DNA of 64,000 nt from CAYJBH01 sp964368815 (GCA_964368815.1 CAYJDA010000006.1:1-64000), one strand, 5' to 3'. Shown: positions 43,173-52,925, numbered from the stretch's first letter. Notes: generated by a model from the letters alone, not told the origin. Numbers and translations are program-made.

Positions 43173-43210
43173 ACCGGAACAGCAGTTATATTCGGGTTTA
43201 GCAAACATTA
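43161..43210. promoter_or_regulatory. Long inverted repeat upstream of the ArsR-type regulator
   Basis: Ten-base perfect arms plus an inner AAACC/GGTTT pairing after a one-base bulge. Placed over the predicted -35 box, it is a candidate autoregulatory operator. Confidence 0.6.
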
Positions 43211-43295
43211 AGGGCGGTGTTGTGAATAGTGCTATCCTAAAAATGTCCTTTTAAATATAATTTTCTAGGTTGAAATCATTTTAAATTGCTATATA

Positions 43296-43601
43296 TTAAA
43301 GTCCCATAATAACATCGGGTGGCAACGTTAAAAAAATTGCAAATAACAGCAACAATATTTGCACGGTCAATATTACCGGCACCAATACCTTAAATGCCAA
43401 AACCTTTGTTTTATGCCTAAAGTATCTCATACCAATAAGTGCGCCGAGGCCCGCTCCTAGCGCTGCGCATAAAAGCAGTGTTTTCTCCGGTATGCGCCAC
43501 ATTTTATGCTTTGCTTTGTATTTATCGATTCCAAACAGTGCAAAGCTTAAAACATTCATACCTATTAATAATAAAATCGCGCCTTGCCATGTAATTGTCA
43601 T
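43296..43601 (-). CDS. DUF1294 small membrane protein
   Basis: The 101-residue protein has three to four helices and the family segment FALFGIDKYKAKHKMWRIPEKTLL plus MRYFRHKT. Function unknown. The start is taken at ATG 43601; a TTG at 43619 would add six residues. It lies 33 bases after the MATE gene on the same strand. Confidence 0.85.
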   Translation of the reverse strand: MTITWQGAILLLIGMNVLSFALFGIDKYKAKHKMWRIPEKTLLLCAALGAGLGALIGMRYFRHKTKVLAFKVLVPVILTVQILLLLFAIFLTLPPDVIMGL

Positions 43602-43634
43602 TTTATTTCTCGCAATCAAATTTAATATATCTGA

Positions 43635-45005
43635 TTAATTAATCGCCTTGCTTTTCCAATTTCCTACTTTATAACATATAAATGTTATTACCGCACCGAG
43701 TACCCAGCTGGTTACCAATGATACAAAAAGACTCTCGCTCATTCCTTTAGGATACTGTTCGCTTTTACTTAGATGCACGAACAGGTAGGCTAATGGAACA
43801 CGAACCGCAACCGAGGTGGATAATGTTATCCACATGGGTGTAAGGGTGTCGCCTGCTCCTCTTATTATTCCTGCAAGACATTGGGAGACGGCAACTGCAA
43901 TATATCCCGGCGCTAAAATTGTCATCATTCGCATGCTTAGGTCAACAAGTTCGGTGGTGGTTGTGAAAATACCCATTATGTACCGCCCGAACAAAAGCAG
44001 TAGAGCGGTAATTACAATTGAAACACCAACAGCAAATAAGGTTCCGCTTTTTGCTCCTTTTAAAACCCTGTCCATTCTGTTTGCGCCGATATTTTGCGCC
44101 GAATAGGTGCTCATTGCGTTTCCGAACGACATGTTGGGCATCATTGCAAAGCTATCGATACGCATAACAATAATGTTTGCGGCAATAAACATTTCGCCAA
44201 AGCTGTTTGTTAACGACTGAACTACTATCATGGAAAGTGATATAAGTACCTGCGTCATTCCGGCAGGAAGGCCCAGCCTGAAAACTGTTATAAAATGAAA
44301 TTTTTCCATCTTTGGATGCTTAAAATTAATGGAGAACAAATCCTTCATTTTAAACAGCTTAATAAGACATAGCGTTCCGGACACAAACTGCGCTATAACC
44401 GTTGCTATGGCAACGCCTGCCGCCGCCATGTCGAGATAGGCAACAAAAAACAGATCAAGAACTATGTTAATAACCGTTGCCACTAAAAGGTATTTAAGGG
44501 GGGATGCCGAGTCACCCAGTCCTCTAATTATTCCGGAAAGAATGTTAAAGGCAACCATTCCCGCATTGCCAACCATTAATATAACCAGATAGTAATAACT
44601 CTGGGTAATGATGGTTTCAGGTGTTCCTAACAGCTCTAAAAGAGGCATGGCAATAAAAGGGGTTACTACCGATAAAATAAGCGAGGATATTGCGGTTAGC
44701 ACGAGACAGCATTCTATGCTTGCGGTTAGATTATCCCTGTCTTTAGCGCCAAAAAACTGCGAAACCATTATTCCGGAGCCGATTGAAATGCCAATAAAAA
44801 ACACGATAAATAAAAACACCAAAGGGCTGGCACTACCTACAGCCGCTAAAGCGTTATCTCCGCTAAATCTTCCAACGATAACACTGTCTACCGTAGTATA
44901 CAGCTGCTGAGCAATGTTGCCGATAAGCATGGGAATCATAAATAATATTATTTTTTTAAGTGGATTCCCCTCGGTTAAATCCACCGGCTTAAATATAGAT
45001 TTCAA
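43635..45005 (-). CDS. MATE-family efflux transporter
   Basis: The 456-residue protein has twelve predicted helices in two MATE repeats: PMLIGNIAQQLYTTVDSVIVG and GLPAGMTQVLISLSMIVV. It exports cationic drugs or metabolites using Na+ or H+. The start is a TTG at 45005 with AAGGA about 11 bases upstream; no ATG fits the conserved beginning. Confidence 0.92.
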   Translation of the reverse strand: MKSIFKPVDLTEGNPLKKIILFMIPMLIGNIAQQLYTTVDSVIVGRFSGDNALAAVGSASPLVFLFIVFFIGISIGSGIMVSQFFGAKDRDNLTASIECCLVLTAISSLILSVVTPFIAMPLLELLGTPETIITQSYYYLVILMVGNAGMVAFNILSGIIRGLGDSASPLKYLLVATVINIVLDLFFVAYLDMAAAGVAIATVIAQFVSGTLCLIKLFKMKDLFSINFKHPKMEKFHFITVFRLGLPAGMTQVLISLSMIVVQSLTNSFGEMFIAANIIVMRIDSFAMMPNMSFGNAMSTYSAQNIGANRMDRVLKGAKSGTLFAVGVSIVITALLLLFGRYIMGIFTTTTELVDLSMRMMTILAPGYIAVAVSQCLAGIIRGAGDTLTPMWITLSTSVAVRVPLAYLFVHLSKSEQYPKGMSESLFVSLVTSWVLGAVITFICYKVGNWKSKAIN

Positions 45006-45103
45006 TGTGAATTATTTCCTTGCTGATAAAATAAATAAAAATAGATATATACATAATTATAACATAAAACAACAACATAAGCAAGGTTTTGGATAGCATA
45101 AGA

Positions 45104-45140
45104 AACGAGGAAGCCGGAACAACTTTCCGAATTCCTCGTT
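45104..45140 (-). terminator. Terminator after the ribokinase/ABC/ADP-ribosylglycohydrolase operon
   Basis: AACGAGGAA (45104-45112) pairs with TTCCTCGTT (45132-45140), with inner CGGAA/TTCCG pairing. The T tract on the minus strand is short (TTTCTTAT). Confidence 0.6.
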
Positions 45141-45167
45141 TATATATTTAGTAACTAATCGACGTGT

Positions 45168-46544
45168 TTAGTCGATTAAAGCCATCGTTCTGTCGGCTAA
45201 ATCGGTTATTTTATTTGTGCGCGCCTTTAACAGGCTTGTGTATATGGTGTTGTTTAGCGGGGCTATAAATTCAGCCGGAAGCATTTTTGAACCGGTCATC
45301 ATGCCTGCTATTGAGCCGACGGTAGCGCCGTTACAGTCGGTATCAAATCCGATTTCAACCGATAATCCTATTGTTTTGGTGTAATCCTTTTCACCATATA
45401 ATATGGAATAAACAATTACCTGAGCATTTGAAATTGCGTGGCACCAATGGTGCATTTCAAGCTCGTTCCAACGCTCATGGATTTTTTGCTCGGCCTGTGA
45501 TTGAGAGAGGCCGTTTTTATACCAATCCACAACATCCTTAATAGCTTCGGTAAGGCGGCAATTTTCCGGAATGCAGGAGAGTCCAACCTCAATTACTTCA
45601 ACAATATCGTCGCATACAGCAGCCCAGGAGAGCATTGCGGCAACAAACATTTCACCGTATATTCCGTTTTTATCCTGTGCAATAGCGGCGTCTGCCCATG
45701 CCATAGCGGCTGCACCCCAAGGGTCTCCGGGAGAGATATAACCGAAAAGGTCGGCACGTATTATTGCGCCTATCCACTCGCGATAAGGATTTCGCACCCT
45801 ACCTGATATAGGTGGAATGTAGCCTGCGAGAATATTGCGATAGGCGGCCCTCTCGGCGGTCATGCAGTGAGCTGCCGGAATATTGTCTATCCAAAAAAGG
45901 CCGGCTACCTGTGTCGGGAAATTTTTGCCGTACTTTTCAATGATTTCAAGTGCCATTACTGTATAGTTTGTATCATCGTCGGAGGGCATTCCGTCAACAT
46001 TATTAATCCAAGCAACCTCGCTATCACCGTAGATTGTCATGGGGGCTACCGAGTCGACTATTTCATACTGCTCACGAAGTTCTTTAGAAATATCGGAGGA
46101 GAAGTAACCCTTTATTGGAAGATTGTCGGTATCCTTTGCGAAGGATTTTATCTTTCCGCTTGTCCAGCGTTCAACCGGCTTTCCAAGCAGACAGCCTCCC
46201 GCTCTTCCCTCCCATGCGCCAAGAATTTTATCCTTTAATTCGGCTTTGTTATAATTTTTTTTAAGCTTTGTGTTTTTGATAGGGGAGACGTTGTAGATGT
46301 CCTGCAGTTCGGAGGGTTCATCATATTTAAAATCCTTGCTCACAGGTATAGCACAAATCTCATCTAATAATGCGAGCGCTGATTTTTCCCTTTCAAATGG
46401 GTCGCTCATCTTAATAGTCTCATCAATCCTGTCTATAAGAGCGGAGATATCCTTACCTTCCTCCACTGCCTGCAGCTTTTCGATTTCAAGACCATCGGCA
46501 ACAACAAACAACATTCTCGTTGCATTTAAAATAAATTCATCCAT
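45168..46544 (-). CDS. ADP-ribosylglycohydrolase-family protein
   Basis: The 458-residue cytoplasmic protein has about 105 N-terminal residues of unknown role, then an all-helical ADP-ribosyl-GH (DraG/ARH) domain: GAWEGRAGGCLLGKPVE, metal ligands in PSDDDTNYTVMA and GFDTDCNGATVGSIAG. The family hydrolyses N- or O-glycosidic bonds of ADP-ribose or related ribosides with Mg2+. Last gene of an operon with ribokinase and an ABC importer, which suggests a small imported riboside instead of ADP-ribosylated protein as substrate. GAAAGGA precedes ATG. Confidence 0.88.
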   Translation of the reverse strand: MDEFILNATRMLFVVADGLEIEKLQAVEEGKDISALIDRIDETIKMSDPFEREKSALALLDEICAIPVSKDFKYDEPSELQDIYNVSPIKNTKLKKNYNKAELKDKILGAWEGRAGGCLLGKPVERWTSGKIKSFAKDTDNLPIKGYFSSDISKELREQYEIVDSVAPMTIYGDSEVAWINNVDGMPSDDDTNYTVMALEIIEKYGKNFPTQVAGLFWIDNIPAAHCMTAERAAYRNILAGYIPPISGRVRNPYREWIGAIIRADLFGYISPGDPWGAAAMAWADAAIAQDKNGIYGEMFVAAMLSWAAVCDDIVEVIEVGLSCIPENCRLTEAIKDVVDWYKNGLSQSQAEQKIHERWNELEMHHWCHAISNAQVIVYSILYGEKDYTKTIGLSVEIGFDTDCNGATVGSIAGMMTGSKMLPAEFIAPLNNTIYTSLLKARTNKITDLADRTMALID

Positions 46545-46559
46545 TATATTGTCCTTTCT

Positions 46560-48713
46560 CTATACCGGTCTTACGGCAATGGACTCATAAGCGGTATGGC
46601 TGCCGTGCTCCATCGCTACTCCAACACTGCCGTAGCAATAGCTGTCGTCCTCGGTGGTAAGCAGGGTGTTACCGTTTACACCTGCAGTTATCTTGTTGCC
46701 GCAACAGCTAATATTAATATCGTACGAGCTTCCCTGTTTCCAGTCGAAATCAGTTTCAACTAATACCTTGTAGTCAGAGTCTTTCTTTAATATTGCAAAC
46801 TTTGAGTTGGGCATAAGTGCCGCAGCATAGGAGCGGGAAGCACCCTGTACACGGGCATTAACATAGTGGTTTTCACCGGTAATAGGCGTTAATGTAAAGG
46901 TTGCATTATAGTCCGTCCAGTTGTAAAGGCCTGTATATGCCTCGGCAAAATCTGAACAGGAAAGTTGCATTTTGCTATCCTGCATGTAGATAAGGCCTTT
47001 AAACTTTGTCATCTGTGAAATTTCGATATGCGCTCTGTTCCACACCTCTTCTTTTTCGTCGGCAAAGTTAATTTTGTAGTCGGGAGTTCCGTCGGCATAG
47101 AAATCATCAACAAAACCGATAAGATGTAATCTAAGTATTTTATGTTCCTCAACAAGGTCGAAACTTACGCCCATCTCGTCGATTAACACTCCGTCCATGG
47201 CGGGGATTTTCCACTCAAGCGGTTGCCATACATCCTTAGTAAGGGTAATGGGGTCGCTTTCGATTAAACGATCGCTATGTGCATCATGCACATATAGCCT
47301 TGCACGAATTTCTGCATAAAATCCGTCGTTAAATCCGTATTCCGGTATCATAACCGAGGCGTGCAGGGTCATACCGGGATATACCGTTGGTGAAAAACAG
47401 GGGTCGTAACGGCTGTCGCTAAAGTCCTCAGGGCAATAATGAGTTTTTTTGTAAACAAGTAATTTTTCGGCAGGGTTTAGCGGGTATGCGCTGAATTTTA
47501 AAGAGCGTTTGCCGGAATATGCCGCTTCATCTGTGTTTTGAATATCGCAGTTAATCTCCTGATTTCCTTTTGCCTGAACAAGGGTGTTTCTTACACGGAA
47601 ATTATGTGTCGATTTTGGATATTCAAAGTGGCAGCTGTCGATACGGTTTTCGTATATTTCTTTAAATTCCTCGGGCAGTTCCTCACCGTCAAGCTCATAG
47701 GCAAGCTTTGCAAAGTAGGATGCGCCATAGGGAAGGTCGGTAATGTTTAGCGAACCAATAACGCTTGATGATATCAACAGGTCGTTTATCGGCTCTAACC
47801 AACGCTTATCAATTCCTTCCATTCCAACAAGCACACCCATTATGGTTGCAACATTTCCAACATTGCAATCGGTATCCCAGCCACAAAGATTTGTGATGGA
47901 AAGGGTGCGGTCAAAGTCGCCCTCGCCGTAAAGCATACCTAAAATCATAACGGCAATATTAGGAATAATGTGGCAGTTTCCGCCAAATTTATCATAACCA
48001 AAGTTATCGTAAATATATTTGTAACATTCACGCCAGTTGGAGGGGTTTTCTTTGTAGTAGGCAACAACCGCACGAACTACCTTTGCATAGGTGCAATCGG
48101 ATGGGATAAAGGACAAGCCCTTTTCGATAATTGCCTCCATATTGCTCTCTTCAAAGGCATGAGCAATACATGCGGCAACAAATATTCCGCCATAAACACC
48201 GTTACCACCGTGGGTAACACTTGCTGCTTCCTTTGCCATTTCGGCGGCACGGGCAGGATTGCCGGGATTTACAAGTCCCCAGGTGTCGATAAAAATTTGT
48301 CCGCCAATTTGCTCGGCAATAATTTCACCGTTTTGCTCTATACTGCCGCTGCGTGGTGCGGGAATGCCGTTTTTAAGATTGAGGTATGCGGTGTGTTCGG
48401 TAGAAACACCATATCCTCCCCACCAGAAAAAACCGTGTTCAAACGGGGCGTAATTTAACAGGGCTTCGGCAACATGTTGGGCACAGAGGGCTTCATCTTT
48501 TGGCTTGTCTTCAAGTGCTCGAATAAAAAACAGCGGTCCGTTTGCGTCGTCGTCGGCGGCAAACTCTTTGTATTTTGCAGGATAGTCGGTTAAATCGTCG
48601 TAGAGGTTTGCAATTCTCTCATAGCTCCATCCCTCAATAGGTGCGCCGAAGCGTATGCCGACATTTTTTGCAACCCAGGCTGCATATATTTTATCTATAT
48701 ACTCTTTTTTCAT
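46560..48713 (-). CDS. ADP-ribosylglycohydrolase domain fused to C-terminal beta-sandwich domains
   Basis: The 717-residue protein has an N-terminal ADP-ribosyl-GH domain (about 1-330): WVAKNVGIRFGAPIEGWSYE, metal motif FAADDDANGPLF and GWDTDCNVGNVATIMG. About 370 residues of beta-rich sequence follow, the last 170 of which (KGLIYMQDSKMQLSCSDFAE, ITAGVNGNTLLTTEDD) look like a concanavalin/DUF1080-type carbohydrate-binding fold. No signal peptide. AAGGAG precedes ATG. It is 15 bases before the second family member. Such a fusion suggests a carbohydrate-like substrate. Confidence 0.85.
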   Translation of the reverse strand: MKKEYIDKIYAAWVAKNVGIRFGAPIEGWSYERIANLYDDLTDYPAKYKEFAADDDANGPLFFIRALEDKPKDEALCAQHVAEALLNYAPFEHGFFWWGGYGVSTEHTAYLNLKNGIPAPRSGSIEQNGEIIAEQIGGQIFIDTWGLVNPGNPARAAEMAKEAASVTHGGNGVYGGIFVAACIAHAFEESNMEAIIEKGLSFIPSDCTYAKVVRAVVAYYKENPSNWRECYKYIYDNFGYDKFGGNCHIIPNIAVMILGMLYGEGDFDRTLSITNLCGWDTDCNVGNVATIMGVLVGMEGIDKRWLEPINDLLISSSVIGSLNITDLPYGASYFAKLAYELDGEELPEEFKEIYENRIDSCHFEYPKSTHNFRVRNTLVQAKGNQEINCDIQNTDEAAYSGKRSLKFSAYPLNPAEKLLVYKKTHYCPEDFSDSRYDPCFSPTVYPGMTLHASVMIPEYGFNDGFYAEIRARLYVHDAHSDRLIESDPITLTKDVWQPLEWKIPAMDGVLIDEMGVSFDLVEEHKILRLHLIGFVDDFYADGTPDYKINFADEKEEVWNRAHIEISQMTKFKGLIYMQDSKMQLSCSDFAEAYTGLYNWTDYNATFTLTPITGENHYVNARVQGASRSYAAALMPNSKFAILKKDSDYKVLVETDFDWKQGSSYDINISCCGNKITAGVNGNTLLTTEDDSYCYGSVGVAMEHGSHTAYESIAVRPV

Positions 48714-48727
48714 ACTTACTCCTTATT

Positions 48728-49561
48728 CTATCCTTTAACCGAACCGCTCGTCATACCCTCGATGAAACGGCGGCTGAATATTAAGTATATACCGGCAATC
48801 GGAACAAAGGAAAATACCGAAGCGGTATAAATTCTTGCCATGTTAGTGCTGTACTGTCCTGTGAATTTAATATAACGGGTTGCAATAGTTTTAAGCTCGT
48901 CGGTTGTTATAAAGGTGTTTGACCATAAATATTCATTCCAGCAGAATACAAAAACAAGCAGTGCAACCGTTAGGAATATCGATTTGGCTATTGGTAGAGT
49001 AACCCTCAAAAATGCCGTAAGTTCGTTACATCCATCAATTTTTGCCGCCTCCTCCAGCTCTTTTGGTATACCCATTAAAAATGTTTTAAGTAAAATCATG
49101 TTAAAAGGTATCTGCATAGCCGTGTATGCAATAATTAAGGAAAATGGTGTGTCTATCAGGCCCATCTCTCCCATATTTGAATAAACGGTAATAATGTATA
49201 AAAAGCCCGGGATGGAAAGTGCTACGAAAAAATAACCGTTAAAAAACCAGCTGTATTTCAGGTTTAGTTTGCTCAGTCCATATGCGCCGAGGCCGTCTAA
49301 AACCAGAACGAGAAGAATAACCATTATGGCAACAAATGCTGTGTTTAAATATGCTCTGCCGTAACCACCGATTACCCAAACATCGACAAAGTTATCGAGG
49401 TAGGTTAGGTCGGGCAGTCCGAGTGGCATCGCTTTAACATCGTTGTTTTCTCGAAAGGAGTTGAACAGAACAATAACGAGCGGACCTAACTGGAATATTG
49501 TTAAGCATACCAGAACAATCCATTTAAGGGTGGTTAAAAGGAGGTCTTTGAGTTTAATCAT
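48728..49561 (-). CDS. Sugar ABC transporter permease (MalG type), second system
   Basis: The 277-residue, six-helix permease has the EAA loop ELEEAAKIDGCNELTAFLRV (about 190) and ends GMTSGSVKG. Its start overlaps the upstream permease by eight bases. No ATPase nearby. Confidence 0.93.
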   Translation of the reverse strand: MIKLKDLLLTTLKWIVLVCLTIFQLGPLVIVLFNSFRENNDVKAMPLGLPDLTYLDNFVDVWVIGGYGRAYLNTAFVAIMVILLVLVLDGLGAYGLSKLNLKYSWFFNGYFFVALSIPGFLYIITVYSNMGEMGLIDTPFSLIIAYTAMQIPFNMILLKTFLMGIPKELEEAAKIDGCNELTAFLRVTLPIAKSIFLTVALLVFVFCWNEYLWSNTFITTDELKTIATRYIKFTGQYSTNMARIYTASVFSFVPIAGIYLIFSRRFIEGMTSGSVKG

Positions 49562-50456
49562 CGTCTAAGCCTCCTTTTTTACGTAAGAAATGGTTGAAAA
49601 AGTATACTCCGATACAAATTGCACACTGTATAACACAAAGGGCGCTGGCATAACCCGCACGATATTTTACGAATGCATTTTTATAGATATAGGTCGCCAT
49701 AATTTCGGTTGAGTTTGCAGGGCCGCCTTTGGTCATAACCCAAACATAGTCGAACGTTAAGAAAGACCACATGATTGTCATGATCAAAAGGAAGGCAATT
49801 GTTTGCCTTATTCCGGGTATAGAGATATGGAAAAGCTCCTGCATTCTATTGGCGCCGTCAACTCTTGCTGCCTCGTAAAGAGAGCTGTCGATTTGTTGCA
49901 ATGCACCAAGGATTAACACCATGATAAATCCCCACCAGTGCCAGTTGTCAACAAAAGCAACCGAGAAAAGCGCAATGTTGGGGTCGCCTATCCATTTCAT
50001 CTCGGCAAGAGTTTCCCAACCCAGCCTATCAAAAATAGCGTTTAATCCGTAATATGGATTCATTAAAGCCGTCCAGATTTTACCGGAAACAGCAGCGGCT
50101 ATAACATAAGGAAGGAAAAATGCAGTTCTAAAAAACATCTGTCCTTTTGTAATTCGGCTAACTATAATCGCCACGCAAAAGCCTGTGATTATAGGAACGG
50201 TAATAAATATTAATAACCAAATAATGTTATGCCATATGGCAAGGCCAACCATAGGGTCGTTAAATATTTCTACAAAATTATCAAACCCGATAAAAATTTC
50301 CTGCCCAAGCAGATTCCAGTCGTAAAGTGACATACGAAAGGAGGAGAGTGCAGGAAAGGTAACGACGGTAAAATGCCATAAAAATGCAGGCAAAACGAAT
50401 AAATACAGATACCATCTGCGTTTTTTCTTTACTACCTGTGTGGTGTTATCCTTCAT
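49554..50456 (-). CDS. Sugar ABC transporter permease (MalF type), second system
   Basis: The 300-residue, six-helix permease has MSLYDWNLLGQEIFIGFDNF in the first loop and EAA loop SLYEAARVDGANRMQELF near 195. It follows the binding-protein gene across a 13-pair hairpin. Confidence 0.93.
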   Translation of the reverse strand: MKDNTTQVVKKKRRWYLYLFVLPAFLWHFTVVTFPALSSFRMSLYDWNLLGQEIFIGFDNFVEIFNDPMVGLAIWHNIIWLLIFITVPIITGFCVAIIVSRITKGQMFFRTAFFLPYVIAAAVSGKIWTALMNPYYGLNAIFDRLGWETLAEMKWIGDPNIALFSVAFVDNWHWWGFIMVLILGALQQIDSSLYEAARVDGANRMQELFHISIPGIRQTIAFLLIMTIMWSFLTFDYVWVMTKGGPANSTEIMATYIYKNAFVKYRAGYASALCVIQCAICIGVYFFNHFLRKKGGLDDD

Positions 50457-50483
50457 TGTGTACCTCTTTGTGAGCTATCAAGG

Positions 50484-50515
50484 GTTATTGAGAGGGAGAA
50501 ATCCCTCTCAATAAC
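50484..50515 (-). promoter_or_regulatory. Intercistronic hairpin between binding-protein and permease genes, second system
   Basis: GTTATTGAGAGGG (50484-50496) pairs perfectly with CCCTCTCAATAAC (50503-50515) over a six-base loop. Same position as the hairpin in the first ABC operon, with unrelated sequence. Confidence 0.8.
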
Positions 50516-50537
50516 AAAGGTTAATTATTCGCTTATT

Positions 50538-51950
50538 TTATTCGCCGAAATGCGGTACCTGTGGTGCGGTGCCGTCTGCCAATGCAGAATCGATGTAGGT
50601 TTGTGTTGTTGTTAGATATTCGTCAACCGTTAGTACATCGAGGAAAAGGCTGTCGGTATTTTCATTCATGTATACGCGAGCTTCTGCAGGGTAGAATGTC
50701 CAGGAGCAGAAACCTACATCGCCCGACTGTAATGCGGTGTCGAGTACATCGTATAGTTCAACAACTTTAGGGTCTAAACCGGATAGCTGTGAAGGGTCAA
50801 ACCACTTTGTTGGATGAGGTTGTGCACCTGATACAGCAATCTGCTCATAGTGGTTTGCAGCGTTAGCTTCGCTGAAGATGTAGCTTAAAACCTCTGCTGA
50901 TTTATCCTGAACTTCAGGAGCTGAGTTTGCGTTAATAACATAGGAACCGCCGATTGCAACAGGGAAGATTGAGGGATCGCCCTCGTTTACCGGAGGTAAA
51001 AGACGGAAGGTCCACTCGCTATCAGGATGATCTGCGGTTAATGTTCCGGATACCCATGTGCCGGTGATTTCCATAACTGCATCGCCGGAAGCAAGTCGGG
51101 CAACGGCATCAAGGTCGGTGATGGACTGAGAGTTATTGTCGATATAGCCTTTTTGCCAGTAGTCAACAAGCATCTGCATAGAGTCTACAAGTGGTTGATT
51201 TTCGTTAAATTTCTCGTCGCCTTCAAGAACCTTAATAAGGTTGTCTACTCCACCGTAGCAGCTTGTGAATGCCGAATACAGCCAGTCAACAGCGCCCTGG
51301 TAGTTTGCATTACCGAAAGAAATCGGGGTTAAACCGGCTTCCAGAATCTCGTCCATTAGGGTTTCCCACTCGGCAACGGTATTTGGGTATTCCCAGCCGT
51401 TTTCTTCCATAACTGTTTTATTGTAAACAATGCCAAGACCTTCATAAACTGTAGGCAAGGAATATAAAACTCCATCATAGTAGCAGGAATCTACCGCCCA
51501 GTCCATGAACATGTCTCCCCAACCATATTGCTCGGCATAGTCGGTAAGCGGAACTGCTCTTTCAGACTGAACAAACTCAACCACGTCGGTTGGGCCGTCA
51601 AGGTCCATGATGTCGGGGCCTGCACCGCCGGCAACCTCGATTAACAAGGTGTTACGGTCGGGGTAGAGCTGAACAACAAGGTCAACATCAACATTTTCTT
51701 CAACCGGTGTTTCGATGAACTGACCGATATAATCAATTGTCTGCTCACTTGTTGCGTATGTAGATAGGTTAACGACTGTTTTTTCGCCGGAACCTTCCTC
51801 TGCCGGTGCCTCCTCGGTAGCGGCATCTTCTGTCGGAGCTTCTGTGGTAGCGCCTTCGTCGGTAGTAGCAGGACCGCAAGCTACCAATAGCCCGAGCATA
51901 ACAAGAGATAATAACAATGCTAAACTCTTTTTAAGTGCTGTAAAGTTCAT
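50538..51950 (-). CDS. Sugar ABC transporter substrate-binding lipoprotein, second system
   Basis: The 470-residue protein has a lipoprotein signal with LLVAC (Cys25) and a Thr/Glu/Ala linker. The mature family 1 binding domain follows (VVNLSTYATSEQTIDYIGQF, GAGPDIMDLDGP, GDAVMEITGTWVSG). It presumably binds a ribose-containing or other glycoside imported for the downstream glycohydrolases. It lies between ribokinase and the permeases. Confidence 0.92.
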   Translation of the reverse strand: MNFTALKKSLALLLSLVMLGLLVACGPATTDEGATTEAPTEDAATEEAPAEEGSGEKTVVNLSTYATSEQTIDYIGQFIETPVEENVDVDLVVQLYPDRNTLLIEVAGGAGPDIMDLDGPTDVVEFVQSERAVPLTDYAEQYGWGDMFMDWAVDSCYYDGVLYSLPTVYEGLGIVYNKTVMEENGWEYPNTVAEWETLMDEILEAGLTPISFGNANYQGAVDWLYSAFTSCYGGVDNLIKVLEGDEKFNENQPLVDSMQMLVDYWQKGYIDNNSQSITDLDAVARLASGDAVMEITGTWVSGTLTADHPDSEWTFRLLPPVNEGDPSIFPVAIGGSYVINANSAPEVQDKSAEVLSYIFSEANAANHYEQIAVSGAQPHPTKWFDPSQLSGLDPKVVELYDVLDTALQSGDVGFCSWTFYPAEARVYMNENTDSLFLDVLTVDEYLTTTQTYIDSALADGTAPQVPHFGE

Positions 51951-51974
51951 TTTTTAATCCTCCTATTTTTAAAT

Positions 51975-52925
51975 TTAAAAGTTAATTGTTTGTATGTCGG
52001 GGTTGTAACTTTCCCGTCTTTCCTCGACCTCCTTCCGTGTAGGTATTGCAATCTGTGCACCGACCCTCGTGACGGTGACAGAGGATGCCAAATTGCCGAA
52101 ACATAATGCCTCTTCTACCGATTTCCCCTCGGATAAAGCCACCAGGTATGCGGCGTTAAAGGTGTCGCCTGCTGCTGTTGTGTCTACAGGCTTGTCGTCG
52201 GTTGTGGGACAAATTATCGCGCTTTGCTGCGTAACAAACAATACGCCCTGTTTGCCGATTGTTACCACAACGTTTTTAACTCCGAGATCTACAAGCTTTT
52301 TAGCTCCCTTTATGAGCTCCTCTATACTGTCTGTCCCGCAACCCGTTAACCGTTGAAGCTCGGATTCGTTTGGAGTTATGCAGTATAGTTTTTTTAGTAT
52401 ATCGGCCGGAATTTCGTCGGGTGCGGGTGCCGGATTTAGCACAACCGCCTTGCCAAGTTCATAGCCTCGTTCTACCGAGTAATAAACGCTCTTTACCGGG
52501 ATTTCCATCTGTAGAAGTATGTAATCAGATTCCTGAAACAAATTATCATTCTGCTGTAAATAGTCTACATCGCATTCGTTGTTAGCTCCGGCAACTATAA
52601 CTATACTATTATTGCCCTGAGAGTTTACGTAAATTAATGCTGTGCCGGTTGCAGCCGAGGGGCTTATTTTTAATTTTGTTACATCAACTCCGTCGGACGA
52701 TAAACTTTTTTGTTGTACTTCACCGAAGTTGTCGTTACCTATACAGCCGAGCATAGCCACACAGCCACCTAATTTACCGGCGGCACAGGCTTGGTTTGCG
52801 CCCTTTCCACCATGTGAGAAGGATAAATCTCTTCCATGGATTGTTTCACCGGCTATCGGCATATTGTCGACATGAACCGACTGGTCCATGTTTAAGCTAC
52901 CTACAACCAATATTTTTTTACTCAT
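51975..52925 (-). CDS. rbsK: Ribokinase
   Basis: The 316-residue PfkB-family kinase starts KILVVGSLNMDQSVHVDN. It has the sugar-binding GGKGANQACAAGKLGG and the catalytic DTTAAGDTFNAAYL, as in E. coli RbsK. It makes ribose-5-phosphate from ribose. ATG 52925 with GGGAG upstream is preferred over 52946. First gene of the operon with the ABC importer and two ADP-ribosylglycohydrolase-family enzymes. Confidence 0.9.
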   Translation of the reverse strand: MSKKILVVGSLNMDQSVHVDNMPIAGETIHGRDLSFSHGGKGANQACAAGKLGGCVAMLGCIGNDNFGEVQQKSLSSDGVDVTKLKISPSAATGTALIYVNSQGNNSIVIVAGANNECDVDYLQQNDNLFQESDYILLQMEIPVKSVYYSVERGYELGKAVVLNPAPAPDEIPADILKKLYCITPNESELQRLTGCGTDSIEELIKGAKKLVDLGVKNVVVTIGKQGVLFVTQQSAIICPTTDDKPVDTTAAGDTFNAAYLVALSEGKSVEEALCFGNLASSVTVTRVGAQIAIPTRKEVEERRESYNPDIQTINF

